Of a stretch of 64,000 nucleotides of DNA, positions 45,697 to 55,706 are shown one piece after another; within the stretch, counting starts at the first letter, position 1, and every line of letters begins with the position of its first letter. Location: contig NZ_CP062938.1 of assembly GCF_014898155.1 (NCBI RefSeq), positions 2,108,001 through 2,172,000 on the forward strand, given 5' to 3'. The notes beneath the pieces are model-generated. The model was not told where the DNA came from. It worked only from the letters and a program-made list of their open reading frames with translations, and did no database searches. The stretch is from Bifidobacterium eulemuris. GTDB taxonomy: Bacteria > Actinomycetota > Actinomycetes > Actinomycetales > Bifidobacteriaceae. Position numbers and translations under genes: made by a program.

Positions 45697-48351
45697 ATGG
45701 AGGGTCCCGAAATCAAGGCCGTTGAGGCCGTAATCGACAATGGATCATTCGGCAAGCGCACGCTGCGCTTCGAGACCGGACGCCTCGCCCAGCAGGCCGA
45801 CGGCGCCGTCGCCGCCTATCTCGACGACGATTCCATGGTGCTGAGCACCACCACCGCCGGCTCCAGCCCGAAGGAGAACTACGACTTCTTCCCGCTGACC
45901 GTCGACGTGGAAGAGAAGATGTACGCCGCCGGCAAGATCCCCGGCTCGTTCTTCCGCCGCGAGGGCCGCCCCTCGTCCGAGGCCATCCTGGCCTGCCGTA
46001 TCATCGACCGCCCGCTGCGCCCGCTGTTCCCGCACACGCTGCGCAACGAAGTGCAGGTCGTGGAGACCATCCTCGCCGTGAACCCCGAGGATGCCTACGA
46101 TGTAATCGCCCTGAACGCCGCCTCCGCCTCCACCATGATCTCCGGCCTGCCGTTCGCCGGCCCGGTCTCCGGTGTGCGTCTGGCGCTGATTGACGGCCAG
46201 TGGGTCGCCTTCCCGCGTTGGAGCGAGCGTGACCGCGCCGTGTTCGAGATCGTGGTCGCCGGCCGTGTGGTCGAGAACGGCGACGTCGCCATCGCCATGA
46301 TCGAAGCCGGCGCCGGCAAGAACGCCTGGCAGCTCATCTACGAGGAGGGCCAGATCAAGCCGGACGAGGAAGTCGTCGCCGGTGGTCTGGAAGCCGCCAA
46401 GCCGTTCATCAAGGTGATCTGCGAGGCCCAGGCCGAACTCAAGGCCATCGCCGCCAAGGAGACCAAGGAATTCCCGCTCTTCCCGGAGTACACCGACGCG
46501 CTGTACGCCCGCATCGACGAGATCGCCCACGCCGACCTCGACTCCGCCCTGACCATCGCGGAGAAGCTGCCGCGTCAGGACCGCATCGCCGAGATCAAGG
46601 CGACCGTGAAGGAAACCCTCGCCGCCGAGTTCGAGGATATGGACGAGGCCGAGAAGGACAAGCAGATCGGCAACGCGTTCAAGGAACTGCAGCGCCAAAT
46701 CGTCCGCCGCCGCATCCTCACCGAGGATTACCGCATCGACGGCCGCGGCCTGCGCGACATCCGCACCCTGTCGGCCGAGGTCGACATCGTGCCGCGCGTG
46801 CACGGCTCCGCCCTGTTCCAGCGCGGCGAAACCCAGATCCTGGGCGTCTCCACGCTGAACATGCTCAAGATGGAGCAGCAGATCGACGCGCTCTCCGGAC
46901 CGCAGTCCAAGCGCTACATGCACAACTACGAGATGCCGCCGTACTCCACCGGTGAGACCGGCCGCGTCGGCTCCCCGAAGCGCCGCGAGATCGGCCACGG
47001 CGCCCTCGCCGAGAAGGCCATCCTGCCGGTGCTGCCGGGCCGTGAGGAATTCCCCTACGCGATCCGTCAGGTCTCCGAGGCCCTCGGCTCCAACGGCTCC
47101 ACCTCCATGGGTTCCGTGTGCGCTTCCACCCTGTCCCTCCTCGCCGCCGGCGTGCCGCTGAAGGCTCCGGTCGCGGGCATCGCCATGGGCTTGGTGTCCG
47201 GCGATGTGGACGGCCAGCACATCTTCAAGACCCTGACCGACATTCTGGGTGCCGAAGACGCGTTCGGCGACATGGACTTCAAGGTGGCCGGTACCTCCGA
47301 GTTCATCACCGCCCTGCAGCTCGACACCAAGCTCGATGGCATCCCCGCCGACATCCTGGCCGCCGCACTGCAGCAGGCCAAGGAGGCGCGCACCACGATC
47401 CTCGAGGTCATCAACGAGTGCATCGACGGTCCGTCCGAGATGAGCGAGTACGCTCCGCGCATCATCACCACCACCGTTCCGGTGGACAAGATCGGCGAGA
47501 TCATCGGCCCCAAGGGCAAGATGATCAACCAGATCCAGGAAGACACCGGTGCCGAGATCGCGATCGAGGACGACGGCACCGTCTACATCTCCTCCGAAGG
47601 TGGCGAGGCCGCCGAGAAGGCCAAGGAGATCATCGACCAGATCGCCAACCCGCATGTGCCGGAAGCCGGCGAGACCTACAACGGCAAGGTCGTCAAGACC
47701 ACGTCGTTCGGCGCGTTCGTGAACCTCACCCCGGGCACCGACGGTCTGCTGCACATCTCGCAGATCCGCAACCTGGCCAACGGCGAGCGTATCGACGCCG
47801 TCGAGGACGTGCTCAAGGAAGGCGACACCGTTGAGGTGATCGTGCAGGGTGTCGACGAGCGCGGCAAGATCTCGCTCGCCATCCCCGGCTTCGAGGATCA
47901 GGAATCCGGTGCCGGCCGTGGCGGCCGTGACCGTGGCGGCCGTGATGACCGTCGTGGCGGCCGTCGCGACGATCGTCGTGGCGATCGTGACTATGACGAT
48001 CGTCCGCGTCGTCGTCGTTCCGATGATCGTGATGATGATTTCGAGGATCGTCCACGTCGCCGCCGCGCCGAGCGTGACTACGATGAGGCCGACCGCGATT
48101 TCGATGATCGTCCGCGTCGCCGCCGTTCTGACGATCGTGATGATGATTTCGAGGATCGTCCGCGTCGCCGCCGCTCCGCTGACCGCGATGATCACTCCGA
48201 TCGCCGTTCCTCCGGCCGCGGCCGCGGTTCCGACCGCAACCCGCGTTATGCCACCGACGACAACTACGACGACTACCGTTCCGAGCGTGAAGAGCGCGCC
48301 GAACGTCCTCGTCGCCGCGTCCGTCGCGACTTCGATCCCTTCGAGGACTGA
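45697..48351 (+). CDS. pnp: polynucleotide phosphorylase
   Basis: 884 residues; 3'-5' phosphorolytic RNA exonuclease of mRNA decay. Two RNase PH-like domains flank a helical linker (core 1 to about residue 230; core 2 about 335-580, with [19 protein letters not shown] and [25 protein letters not shown]). A KH domain ([22 protein letters not shown], about 590) and an S1 domain ([20 protein letters not shown], about 660) follow. After about residue 730 comes a 150-residue tail of Arg/Asp repeats such as [16 protein letters not shown], longer than in most PNPases; it is probably disordered and RNA or protein binding. Strong site AGGAGGAA before ATG. Confidence 0.97.
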   Translation: MEGPEIKAVEAVIDNGSFGKRTLRFETGRLAQQADGAVAAYLDDDSMVLSTTTAGSSPKENYDFFPLTVDVEEKMYAAGKIPGSFFRREGRPSSEAILACRIIDRPLRPLFPHTLRNEVQVVETILAVNPEDAYDVIALNAASASTMISGLPFAGPVSGVRLALIDGQWVAFPRWSERDRAVFEIVVAGRVVENGDVAIAMIEAGAGKNAWQLIYEEGQIKPDEEVVAGGLEAAKPFIKVICEAQAELKAIAAKETKEFPLFPEYTDALYARIDEIAHADLDSALTIAEKLPRQDRIAEIKATVKETLAAEFEDMDEAEKDKQIGNAFKELQRQIVRRRILTEDYRIDGRGLRDIRTLSAEVDIVPRVHGSALFQRGETQILGVSTLNMLKMEQQIDALSGPQSKRYMHNYEMPPYSTGETGRVGSPKRREIGHGALAEKAILPVLPGREEFPYAIRQVSEALGSNGSTSMGSVCASTLSLLAAGVPLKAPVAGIAMGLVSGDVDGQHIFKTLTDILGAEDAFGDMDFKVAGTSEFITALQLDTKLDGIPADILAAALQQAKEARTTILEVINECIDGPSEMSEYAPRIITTTVPVDKIGEIIGPKGKMINQIQEDTGAEIAIEDDGTVYISSEGGEAAEKAKEIIDQIANPHVPEAGETYNGKVVKTTSFGAFVNLTPGTDGLLHISQIRNLANGERIDAVEDVLKEGDTVEVIVQGVDERGKISLAIPGFEDQESGAGRGGRDRGGRDDRRGGRRDDRRGDRDYDDRPRRRRSDDRDDDFEDRPRRRRAERDYDEADRDFDDRPRRRRSDDRDDDFEDRPRRRRSADRDDHSDRRSSGRGRGSDRNPRYATDDNYDDYRSEREERAERPRRRVRRDFDPFED

Positions 48352-48373
48352 TTGATCATCGGTTGACGTGATT

Positions 48374-48405
48374 GAGAACCCGCCCATCGTGGCGGGTTCT
48401 CTTGT
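48374..48405 (+). terminator. terminator after pnp
   Basis: Arms GAGAACCCGCC (48374-48384) and complement (48391-48401), 6-nt loop, then TTGT. Confidence 0.85.
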
Positions 48406-48431
48406 ATGTGCCGGCGTCGGACGCTCTGCTT

Positions 48432-48507
48432 ACAACGATTTAACCACTTGGTCGACCATAATGGCTTGATTCCGTGGCCGCATATGCCTCGGTGGTTAAA
48501 TCGTTGT
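48432..48507. repeat. 76-bp inverted-repeat element after pnp
   Basis: Half-sites ACAACGATTTAACCA (48432-48446) and complement (48493-48507) around a 46-nt interior. Same family as 16536, 16631 and 38154. Confidence 0.92.
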
Positions 48508-48568
48508 TTTTCGTACCGACGTGCTGGGAGAATAGGGCGGAATGAGCTGATCGAACAAAGGAGTGCTC

Positions 48569-49135
48569 ATGATCGCAGTCATCATCGTGGTCGCCGTCAT
48601 AGCGATTGTGCTGATCTGGGCCGTGACGGCCTATAACAATTTGGTCTCGCTGAAGAACCGCGTGAAGAACGGATGGGCGCAGATCGACGTGCAGCTCAAA
48701 CAGCGCGCCGACCTGATTCCGAATCTTGTGGAGACGGTGAAGGGCTATGCCGCCCACGAATCGAGCGTGTTCACCGAAGTCACGCAGGCCCGCGCCGGTG
48801 CAGTGGCTGCGGCGAATAATCCGAACGCCACCACCGTCGAACGCGCGGCCGCCGAGAACCAGCTCTCCCGCGCTTTGGTCAATCTGCAGGCCACGGCCGA
48901 AGCGTATCCGGCCCTGCAGGCCAACCAGAACTTCCTCGATCTGCAGGCACAGCTGAAGGCGCTCGAAGAGAAGATCGCCTACGCCCGTCAGTTCTACAAC
49001 GACGTGGTGCTTAAGCTCAACACCGCCATCGAGACGGTGCCGAGCAACATCATCGCCGGGCTGTTCCACTTCGAGCAGGCTCAGTATTTCGAGGCCGACG
49101 AGGCCGCGCGCCAGGTGCCGCAGGTCAAATTCTGA
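48569..49135 (+). CDS. LemA family membrane protein
   Basis: 188 residues from ATG 48569 with AAAGGAG 5 nt upstream; GTG 48563 lies two codons earlier. One N-terminal membrane helix ([20 protein letters not shown]) is followed by [43 protein letters not shown], the core LemA helical signature, and [19 protein letters not shown] near the end. LemA proteins are single-span envelope proteins of uncertain role. The next gene encodes a DUF2207 protein, a frequent partner, and both probably act together at the membrane. Confidence 0.92.
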   Translation: MIAVIIVVAVIAIVLIWAVTAYNNLVSLKNRVKNGWAQIDVQLKQRADLIPNLVETVKGYAAHESSVFTEVTQARAGAVAAANNPNATTVERAAAENQLSRALVNLQATAEAYPALQANQNFLDLQAQLKALEEKIAYARQFYNDVVLKLNTAIETVPSNIIAGLFHFEQAQYFEADEAARQVPQVKF

Positions 49136-49478
49136 TTCTGGCGGCTTGCGGCGGGTTGGGCGCGTCAGTGGCTATCGGGCACGCGGATGCGTTGTTGAGA
49201 TGTTTCGACTCCGCTGCGCTCCGCTCAACATGACGAGAGGTGCATGTCGTCTAATCTGGTGGGGCATGGCGTCGCTCAACATGACGAGGAGTGCATGATG
49301 CTTAGTTCGGTGGGTGTGATGCCGCTCAACATGACGAGGTATGCGTGTTGCTGGTGGGCGTGCTGTTGAGATGTTTCGACTCCGCTGCGCTCCGCTCAAC
49401 ATGACGGGGTGTATGCGTCGCAACTGGACGGGCATGGATGCGGAATCGGGCCAGCCGGAGATAAGGGAATGAGGGGAT
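49136..49478. repeat. REP-like cluster C with exact 43-bp repeat
   Basis: 343-bp gap between lemA and the DUF2207 gene. The 43-bp sequence beginning TGTTGAGATGTTTCGACTCC occurs exactly at 49193-49235 and 49364-49406. Two shorter copies containing CGCTCAACATGACGAGG lie between. No gene is seen. Confidence 0.85.
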
Positions 49479-51737
49479 ATGAGGAAGAGACTGATACGAG
49501 CGGGAATCTTCGCGGTTGGGGTCGCGGCGCTCATCATGGCGATATCCATGCTGTTCGTCGTCGCGGACACGGACGGCGCGGACCTGAGCTACCGCACGCT
49601 CGATCTGGAGGCCACCGTGCAATCCAACGGCGACCTGACCGTCACACAACATATCGATATGAAACTGCGCGACCGGTCCGACGATGACGGCGACCGCCCC
49701 TGGAAGCAGCTTTACCAGCAGTACACGCTGAATTCCAGCAATCTCACCGACATCTCCGACATCTCGGTCACCAACGTCACCACGGGGGAGACCTACACGC
49801 AGATCGCGCCGCAGACGCCGAGCGACATCAGCGACACGACATGGAACGGCGAATACGCGAACCACTGGTACATCGCCGACGTATCCCAAGGCGAAAGCGA
49901 CCCGCAACCCTACGAGCCGGGCGTGGACGGGCTGGCCGTGTCGGGCGGCAGCGACTCCTCCACCTCGGCCAGCAGCAAAATCATCGAAATCGGCTGGAAC
50001 ATCCCCGCAACCGTCGAAGCGGACAGTCTGCGATTCGACGTGACCATGACCCTGCACGACGTGGCCACCGCGTGGAGCGACATCGTCAGCCTGCAATGGG
50101 AGCCGTTCGGCAAAACGAACCAAGTGCCGATCGGCACCGTCACCGGCACGGTGCGATTCCCCGACGGCGTCGACGAAGACACGTCGTGGGCGTGGCTGCA
50201 CACGGAACGCACCAGCGAAACCAGCCGTGACGCCGACGGCGGCCTGCGATTCACCGCCTACGATGTGAAAGCCGGCGACTATCTCGACGTGGTCGCCGCA
50301 TACGACCGGACTGCGGCCGATTCCTCCGCCGTCACGCGCGTGATCACCGGCGACCATCTCGACGCGCTCCAAGCCGACGAAACCCGGCAGGAACAGCAAT
50401 GGCGCGAGCAACAGCGCGCCCATGCCATCCGGATGGTCGTCTTCTGGGCGGCAAGCATCGCCATCGGCGTCCTGCTATGCGTGATCGGTCTGTTCGGCGT
50501 GCGCAAATCCCTCGAGGCCGCGCGATACCGCGGTGGAATCGAATACTGGCGCGACCCGCCCGGCATGAGCCCAGCCAGCGCCGCCACGCTGATCGACGTG
50601 GTCGATTCTCCCGCCGGCGATCTGGATTCGCGCGTGATGACCTCCACCGTGCTTGCCCTCGCCGTGAAGAAAGCCATCGCCATCTATCCCGGGCCGGCGA
50701 GCATGTACGCGGGCATCGATATGAGCCAGGCGACGAATCCGGTCGGGCTGGCCGGCATGATCGGCACCGACGCGAATCGTCTCGCCGCTGCGAAGCAGAC
50801 CAGCACCATGGTGATCCTGCCTGCCGCGTTGAACGACGAAACGCGGGAGGCGATGGGCCTGAGCCAGTCCGAAAGCGCCTGCCTCGACCTGTTCATCGCG
50901 ATTTCGAAGCGCGTGGGTGGGCCGGTGTTCGACCTCAAGCAGATGACGAAGGCCTGCAAGAAGTGGAAGAAAGGCTACGAATCGTTGGGATCGTTCACCA
51001 CGGCCTGCGGCAACGAATACGCGCTGCTGGGCGCCACGCGCAGCACCGGCGGGCAGGCCGCGGCCGCCGGTCTGGTGGGGGCGGTTCTCGGGGTCGCCAT
51101 GCTGGTGGTCAATATCACCAACGGCAACCTCGCCATGGCGCTGGCCTCCGGATTGCCGGTGCTAATCGTGGGCCTGTTCTGCGTGTTCGGCGCCTCCTAT
51201 ACGGGTTTGACCGACGCCGGGCAGGAGCATGCCGGCCGCTGCCTCGGCTTGAAACGCTATATGCAGGATTTCTCCGATTTCTCCGACCGTGGTGCCGCCG
51301 ACATCGCCCTGTGGGATTGGTATATGGTGTACGCCGCAGCGTTCGGCATCTCCGAGCGGGTGGGCAAGGAGCTCGCCAAGGCATATCCGCAGGTGACCGA
51401 TCCCACATGGCTGGATTCCCACGCCTCCGGTTCGCTGCTGTACTGGTCGTATCGTCCCTTCGGCTGGTATGGCTATGGCGTTGGCGCGGCGGCCGGAGCG
51501 GCGTCGGACGGTGGGATGGGCGGCCCTGCGTTCGCGTTCGGAGGGGACTCCTTCGCGGCCGGATTCGGCGACATCGGCTCGCAGCTGAACGCGGGCTTCG
51601 CCGAAGTGCGTTCCACCATCCAAGCCGCGGCACCCTCGTCCTCCGGCGGATTCAGCGGTTCCGGCGGGTCGTTCTCCGGCGGCGGCTTCGGCGGCTCCTC
51701 CGGAGGCTCTGGCGGCGGCTCCTTCGGAGGCCGTTAA
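49479..51737 (+). CDS. DUF2207 membrane protein
   Basis: 752 residues. An N-terminal signal or membrane helix (AGIFAVGVAALIMAISMLFVV) leads to an external DUF2207 domain (about residues 35-290: SYRTLDLEATVQSNGDLTVTQHIDMKL... IGWNIPATVEADSLRFDVTMTLH). A membrane helix near 315-340 follows, then a cytosolic part with a second helix pair near 530-575. It ends in a Gly/Ser/Phe tail (GSGGSFSGGGFGGSSGG). The family is of unknown function and often pairs with LemA, as here. A tail like this is usual in the family. Confidence 0.9.
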   Translation: MRKRLIRAGIFAVGVAALIMAISMLFVVADTDGADLSYRTLDLEATVQSNGDLTVTQHIDMKLRDRSDDDGDRPWKQLYQQYTLNSSNLTDISDISVTNVTTGETYTQIAPQTPSDISDTTWNGEYANHWYIADVSQGESDPQPYEPGVDGLAVSGGSDSSTSASSKIIEIGWNIPATVEADSLRFDVTMTLHDVATAWSDIVSLQWEPFGKTNQVPIGTVTGTVRFPDGVDEDTSWAWLHTERTSETSRDADGGLRFTAYDVKAGDYLDVVAAYDRTAADSSAVTRVITGDHLDALQADETRQEQQWREQQRAHAIRMVVFWAASIAIGVLLCVIGLFGVRKSLEAARYRGGIEYWRDPPGMSPASAATLIDVVDSPAGDLDSRVMTSTVLALAVKKAIAIYPGPASMYAGIDMSQATNPVGLAGMIGTDANRLAAAKQTSTMVILPAALNDETREAMGLSQSESACLDLFIAISKRVGGPVFDLKQMTKACKKWKKGYESLGSFTTACGNEYALLGATRSTGGQAAAAGLVGAVLGVAMLVVNITNGNLAMALASGLPVLIVGLFCVFGASYTGLTDAGQEHAGRCLGLKRYMQDFSDFSDRGAADIALWDWYMVYAAAFGISERVGKELAKAYPQVTDPTWLDSHASGSLLYWSYRPFGWYGYGVGAAAGAASDGGMGGPAFAFGGDSFAAGFGDIGSQLNAGFAEVRSTIQAAAPSSSGGFSGSGGSFSGGGFGGSSGGSGGGSFGGR

Positions 51738-52055
51738 CGGGTTTTCATGCTGTGTCCGTTGCCGCGCATCGCTGTATCGTATATCAATGGATGCCGCTGG
51801 TTGTCGTCGTGACGGTCCTTATTGGGCACCCAAGAGGCTGTGAGATCCGCTTGGGATGAGTTTGGTGTGACCGAACCTCAGAGAGCGCAGTTTTCAGTTT
51901 TTAAGAATGGCGAAATTCCGCCATTCTTGAAAACGGTTTTCGCGTCTTTTCCTCGTCCGGACACACCAAACTCGAAAAGCGGTCCATGCCGCGTATCGTA
52001 GAGGGCGGAACATCCGTTCGTAGTGAGAAAAGTTGCGAGAATATAAGGAGCACAC
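51738..52055. other. 318-bp gap with hairpin
   Basis: No gene. Contains an imperfect-context hairpin AAGAATGGCG (51903-51912) with complement (51919-51928), a possible bidirectional terminator, then the leader and promoter region of the aldo/keto reductase gene. Confidence 0.6.
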
Positions 52056-52916
52056 ATGCTGTTTCGTGATCTCGGCCCATTCCACACCACCGCCATCGGC
52101 CATGGCGAGATGCCGCTGACCATCGAGAACAACCGCGGTCATGCGGTCGGTTTGGAAACGCTGCACGCCTCGCTTGACGCGGGCTGCCGCCATATCGACA
52201 CCGCGTGGGCCTACTACACGCCCGGCGAGGAGGAACAGACCGGCGAGAAGCTCACCCGCGAGGCGTTGGAAACCTGGAACGGCCCGCGCGACGAGGTCAC
52301 GGTGGCCACCAAGGTGGGTCTGCGCCGCGCATGGGACGGCGACAAGCCGGTGTGGCCGCGCGACGGCAAGCCCGAGCATCTCATCGAATACGGCAAGCAG
52401 TCCGCCATGGCGCTCGGCGTCGACGCCATCGATCTGCTGTATCTGCACCGTCATGATCCGGAGGTGCCGTACAACGAGTCCGTCGAAGGCATCAAGGCGC
52501 TGCTCGACCAAGGCGTGGCCAAGTGGGCGGGCGTCTCCAACGTCACCATCGAACAACTCGACATCGCGCGCGGAATCCTGGGAGACAAGCTCGTGGCCGT
52601 GCAGAACCAGTATTCGCCGATCCATCTGGAGACGCAGGACACGCTCGACTACTGCGCCGAACTCGGCCTGGCGTTCGTGTGCTGGAGTCCGCTCGGCGGC
52701 TACCGCCACCCGTATGACGAAAGCACGTTCGACCCGTTCCGCGAGGTCGCGGCCGCGCATGGCGTGAGCTACCAGCAGGTGGTGCTCGCCTGGGAGCTCG
52801 CCAAGGGCGACCATATGTTCGTGATCCCCGGCGCGCACCGCCCCGAAACGATCCTCGACTCCCTCAAGGCCTCCGATCTGGAACTGACGGCCGAGGAACT
52901 CGCCAAGCTCGGCTGA
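52056..52916 (+). CDS. aldo/keto reductase family oxidoreductase
   Basis: 286 residues, NADPH-dependent carbonyl reductase with a TIM-barrel fold. The Asp-Tyr pair of the catalytic tetrad is seen in HIDTAWAYYTPGEEEQTGEKL, the Lys in VATKVGLRRAW, and the His in DLLYLHRHDPEVP. Cofactor-binding text near the end is VIPGAHRPETILDSLKASDLEL. Substrate unknown. AAGGAGCACAC before the ATG. Monocistronic by context, with repeat-rich DNA downstream. Confidence 0.93.
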   Translation: MLFRDLGPFHTTAIGHGEMPLTIENNRGHAVGLETLHASLDAGCRHIDTAWAYYTPGEEEQTGEKLTREALETWNGPRDEVTVATKVGLRRAWDGDKPVWPRDGKPEHLIEYGKQSAMALGVDAIDLLYLHRHDPEVPYNESVEGIKALLDQGVAKWAGVSNVTIEQLDIARGILGDKLVAVQNQYSPIHLETQDTLDYCAELGLAFVCWSPLGGYRHPYDESTFDPFREVAAAHGVSYQQVVLAWELAKGDHMFVIPGAHRPETILDSLKASDLELTAEELAKLG

Positions 52917-53251
52917 TTGCGTTGTTTTCCGTCGCTCGCGGAGGACCCGTCATCCCGATCGGAGTGGATGTACCCGTACACGTCATTCTGAGTCGGGAGC
53001 GTGCCTTTTCCCGTCGTCCTGAGCTGGGAGCGTGTTCTTCTCCGTTCGTCATCCTGAGCGAAACGAAGTGGAGTCGAAGGATCTCACGCCCGGAAGCGGA
53101 GGTTCAGAGATCCCTCGACTGCGCTCGGGATGACGGGTGGGCTGTGTCGCGCTCGGGGTGACGGACTGTGTCGCGCTCGGGATGACGGTGCTGCGCTTGG
53201 GATGACGGGCGGGCCACGCTCGGGATGATGGAGACGTGCTAAGGTGACGTC
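52917..53251. repeat. REP-like cluster D
   Basis: From about 53047: GTCATCCTGAGCGAAACGAA..., an inner part CCCGGAAGCGGAGG, then CCCTCGACTGCGCTCGGGAT and three to four tandem copies of a CGCTCGGGATGACGG-type unit to about 53230. Its first 95 bp closely match the reverse complement of cluster E. No gene. Confidence 0.85.
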
Positions 53252-54235
53252 ATGTTCACCAGTGCAGCGTCGGCGCAGATGTTCCGCATCAATCGGGAGC
53301 TCGACTACACCGCGGTTATCGACCATGACCAGCATGAGTCGTGGGGTTCGTCGTCCCTGTATCCCGCCATCGTGCGCATCCATACCGAGATGCCCGCGCA
53401 GGACGTGCCGTTGCATTGGCATCTGGGCGCCGAACTCGTGTACGTGCGGCACGGCAGAGTGCGGTTGTTCATCGATGGGATCGAAACCACGATCGTCGAC
53501 GGCCAGGCGTGTCTGGTCAGCCCGCGCGCCTTGCATGCGATCTACCCCGAGCCGGATGACGATGGACAATGCGTGCTGTCGATCTCCTTCGACGGCGAAT
53601 TCCTGTCGCGACTCAGCCCGGGACTGTCGAATCGTCGGCTGATGCAGGCGGTGGCGATCGCCGCGGAGGAGCCGCCATCCGAGGGACATGCGCATGCGCC
53701 GCGCAACCATGGTGGGGAGCGTCCCGTGGTTCGGGATTCCACGTTGATCTCCCTATGCGAGGAGGTGATCGCCTGCGTCGACGACTTCGATCCGGAACTG
53801 CGGCTTCTTCGGCTTAACGAGCTGCTGTACGGCATGTTGGTGCATGTCCTTGCCGAATGTTGGGAACGCGATGGCGGGGATTCGGGCGCGATGGCGTCGG
53901 CCCGGTCTTCCGCCGAGATCTATGCGGTGATCGAATATATGGAACATCACTTCCATAGCGGTGTGACCATCGGCGAACTGGCGGAACGGTTCGGCTATTC
54001 GCGCGAATATTTCTCCCGGCTGTTCAAAAAACATGCCGGCGTGACCCCGGAGCAATATCTGACGGAGATCCGTCTGCAATCCGCGGTGGATGATCTGCTG
54101 AACGGAAGCGACACCAATGCGGATATCGCGAGGAACAACGGATTCTCCAGCGCCAAAGCGTTCTCCCGGGCGTTCTCCAACCGATTCTCATTGACGCCTT
54201 CGGTGTTTCGAAGAACGCATCGCAATACGCAATAG
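53252..54235 (+). CDS. AraC family transcriptional regulator
   Basis: 327 residues. The N-terminal half is a cupin-like sensor (VPLHWHLGAELVYVRHGRVRLFIDGI ... LVSPRALHAIYPEPDDDGQ). The C-terminal 100 residues form the two-HTH AraC DNA-binding domain (YMEHHFHSGVTIGELAERFGYSREYFSRLFKKHAGVTPEQYL then SDTNADIARNNGFSSAKAFSRAF). It most likely controls the MFS transporter and esterase genes directly downstream on the same strand. The inducer is unknown; the cupin part suggests a small sugar or aromatic compound. Confidence 0.93.
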   Translation: MFTSAASAQMFRINRELDYTAVIDHDQHESWGSSSLYPAIVRIHTEMPAQDVPLHWHLGAELVYVRHGRVRLFIDGIETTIVDGQACLVSPRALHAIYPEPDDDGQCVLSISFDGEFLSRLSPGLSNRRLMQAVAIAAEEPPSEGHAHAPRNHGGERPVVRDSTLISLCEEVIACVDDFDPELRLLRLNELLYGMLVHVLAECWERDGGDSGAMASARSSAEIYAVIEYMEHHFHSGVTIGELAERFGYSREYFSRLFKKHAGVTPEQYLTEIRLQSAVDDLLNGSDTNADIARNNGFSSAKAFSRAFSNRFSLTPSVFRRTHRNTQ

Positions 54236-54239
54236 GTAA

Positions 54240-54269
54240 GTCACAAAATCAACCTTTATGGTCACATTT
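54240..54269 (+). promoter_or_regulatory. GTCACA direct repeat, candidate AraC site
   Basis: GTCACAAAA at 54240 and GTCACATTT at 54261 are 21 bp apart, two helical turns, the spacing usual for AraC-type dimers. It lies between the regulator and the MFS gene. A third, inverted, TTTTGTGAGC follows near 54285. Confidence 0.45.
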
Positions 54270-54394
54270 GGAGAAAAGAGCTTTTTTGTGAGCTTCTAAG
54301 CTGAAAACAGATGTTGGAAACCGTCAAAAGGGCGGAACACAGCGAGAGTACCGCTGCCATAAGAATCAACATCGAGAAAGCAAAGGAGCTGATT

Positions 54395-55666
54395 ATGAGC
54401 GAAACCGTGACCGCGAACGCCGGTTCGGCCATGGTGCATGACGATCCCCTGGCGAAGCTGCCCCAGTCCGGCGGCAAGCGCGTCATGCTGAAGGCCGCCA
54501 TCCTGTCGCTTGCGCTGCTGCTGCAAAGCATCTCCGTCACCGCGGCGGTGGTGTCGAGTCTCAAGCAGGACTTCCCCGACGCGTCGGTGATGGAGCTGCA
54601 GGGATTCGTGACGGTGCCGGTGTTGGGCAATATCATCGCCACGCTGGTCGGTGGCCGCATCGCCCCGATCGTCGGCAAGAAGAACCTGTGCATCATCGGC
54701 ACACTGCTGTGTTTCATCGGCGGATTCCTGCCGATGTTCGTGCCGATTCTGAACGGACAGACCGCGCTGCGCGTACTGGCGGGCTTCGGTCTCGGCCTGA
54801 TCCAGCCGCTGTCCGCCTCGCTGATCGTGGACTGCTTCAAGGGCAAGGAGGCGGATACGCTGATGGGATTCCAATCCTCCGCCGTGGGTCTGGGCGCCAC
54901 GATCATCTCGTCGTGCATCGCCGGCGTGATGACCTTCGATTGGCATTACTTCTACTTCGTCTACTGCCTTGCCTTGGTGGTAATGGTGATTGTGATGCTG
55001 TTCATTCCCAATGCCGTCAATGAGATCGGCCGCGAGCGCAAGAGCGCGGACAACGCGCCCAAGAAGCGCACCAAGATGCCGCTGTCCGCCTATTTCGGCA
55101 TGATCCTGCAGATCGTGTTCGCCACCGGCTACGGCTTCTACAGCATCAATCTCTCGCTCGCCGCCGAGGAGACCGGCGTCATCACCGCGACCGAAGCCGC
55201 CACCGTGATCACCGTCGTGTCGATCTCCTCGCTGATCGGAGGTCTTTTCTTCGGCTTGGTCAAGCGTTTCGTGGGCATGTGGATCGGCCTGCTGGCCTTG
55301 GGGATGAACGCCGCCGCGCTGCTGATCTGGGCCAACACCGCTTCGATGGCGCTGTGGTGCGTGGCCGGCGTGCTGCTTGGCGTGGGCTTCTGCTGGTTCA
55401 TGCCTTATGTGAACCTCCTCGTCAATGAGCAGACCGATCCCTCCATCTCCGCCCAGGCCACTTCCTACGCCTTCTTCGGCAATTCCGTCGGCTCGTTCAT
55501 TCCGTCCTATGTGTTCGCCGCGCTGGGCGCTCTCACCGGCATGACCAGCACGTGGAAGTCGTTGAATATGGGAGCCGTGTTCTTGGTGATATGCATGGTG
55601 ATGGTGCTCGCGTTGATGCTGTCCACGAAGGCGAAGGCGAATCGCGCCGCCGCGCAGGCCGCCTGA
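54395..55666 (+). CDS. MFS transporter
   Basis: 423 residues from ATG 54395 with AAAGGAG upstream; the frame is open from 54311 but without a site. About 12 membrane helices, with the MFS loop 2-3 motif GGRIAPIVGKKNLCIIG and helices LNGQTALRVLAGFGLGLIQPLSA. Family placement is clear, but the substrate is not. It lies between the AraC regulator and the esterase, 40 bp before the latter, which suggests uptake or export of a compound the esterase acts on. Confidence 0.92.
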   Translation: MSETVTANAGSAMVHDDPLAKLPQSGGKRVMLKAAILSLALLLQSISVTAAVVSSLKQDFPDASVMELQGFVTVPVLGNIIATLVGGRIAPIVGKKNLCIIGTLLCFIGGFLPMFVPILNGQTALRVLAGFGLGLIQPLSASLIVDCFKGKEADTLMGFQSSAVGLGATIISSCIAGVMTFDWHYFYFVYCLALVVMVIVMLFIPNAVNEIGRERKSADNAPKKRTKMPLSAYFGMILQIVFATGYGFYSINLSLAAEETGVITATEAATVITVVSISSLIGGLFFGLVKRFVGMWIGLLALGMNAAALLIWANTASMALWCVAGVLLGVGFCWFMPYVNLLVNEQTDPSISAQATSYAFFGNSVGSFIPSYVFAALGALTGMTSTWKSLNMGAVFLVICMVMVLALMLSTKAKANRAAAQAA

Positions 55667-55706
55667 ATATGAGGAAGCCCGATACGGCAACGGTTTTGGA
55701 AAGGAT

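Noticed and set aside
49193..49406. Regular repeats that might be a CRISPR array
   Set aside because: Only two exact long copies with uneven spacing, no cas genes, and similar sequences at four other intergenic sites; REP-like.
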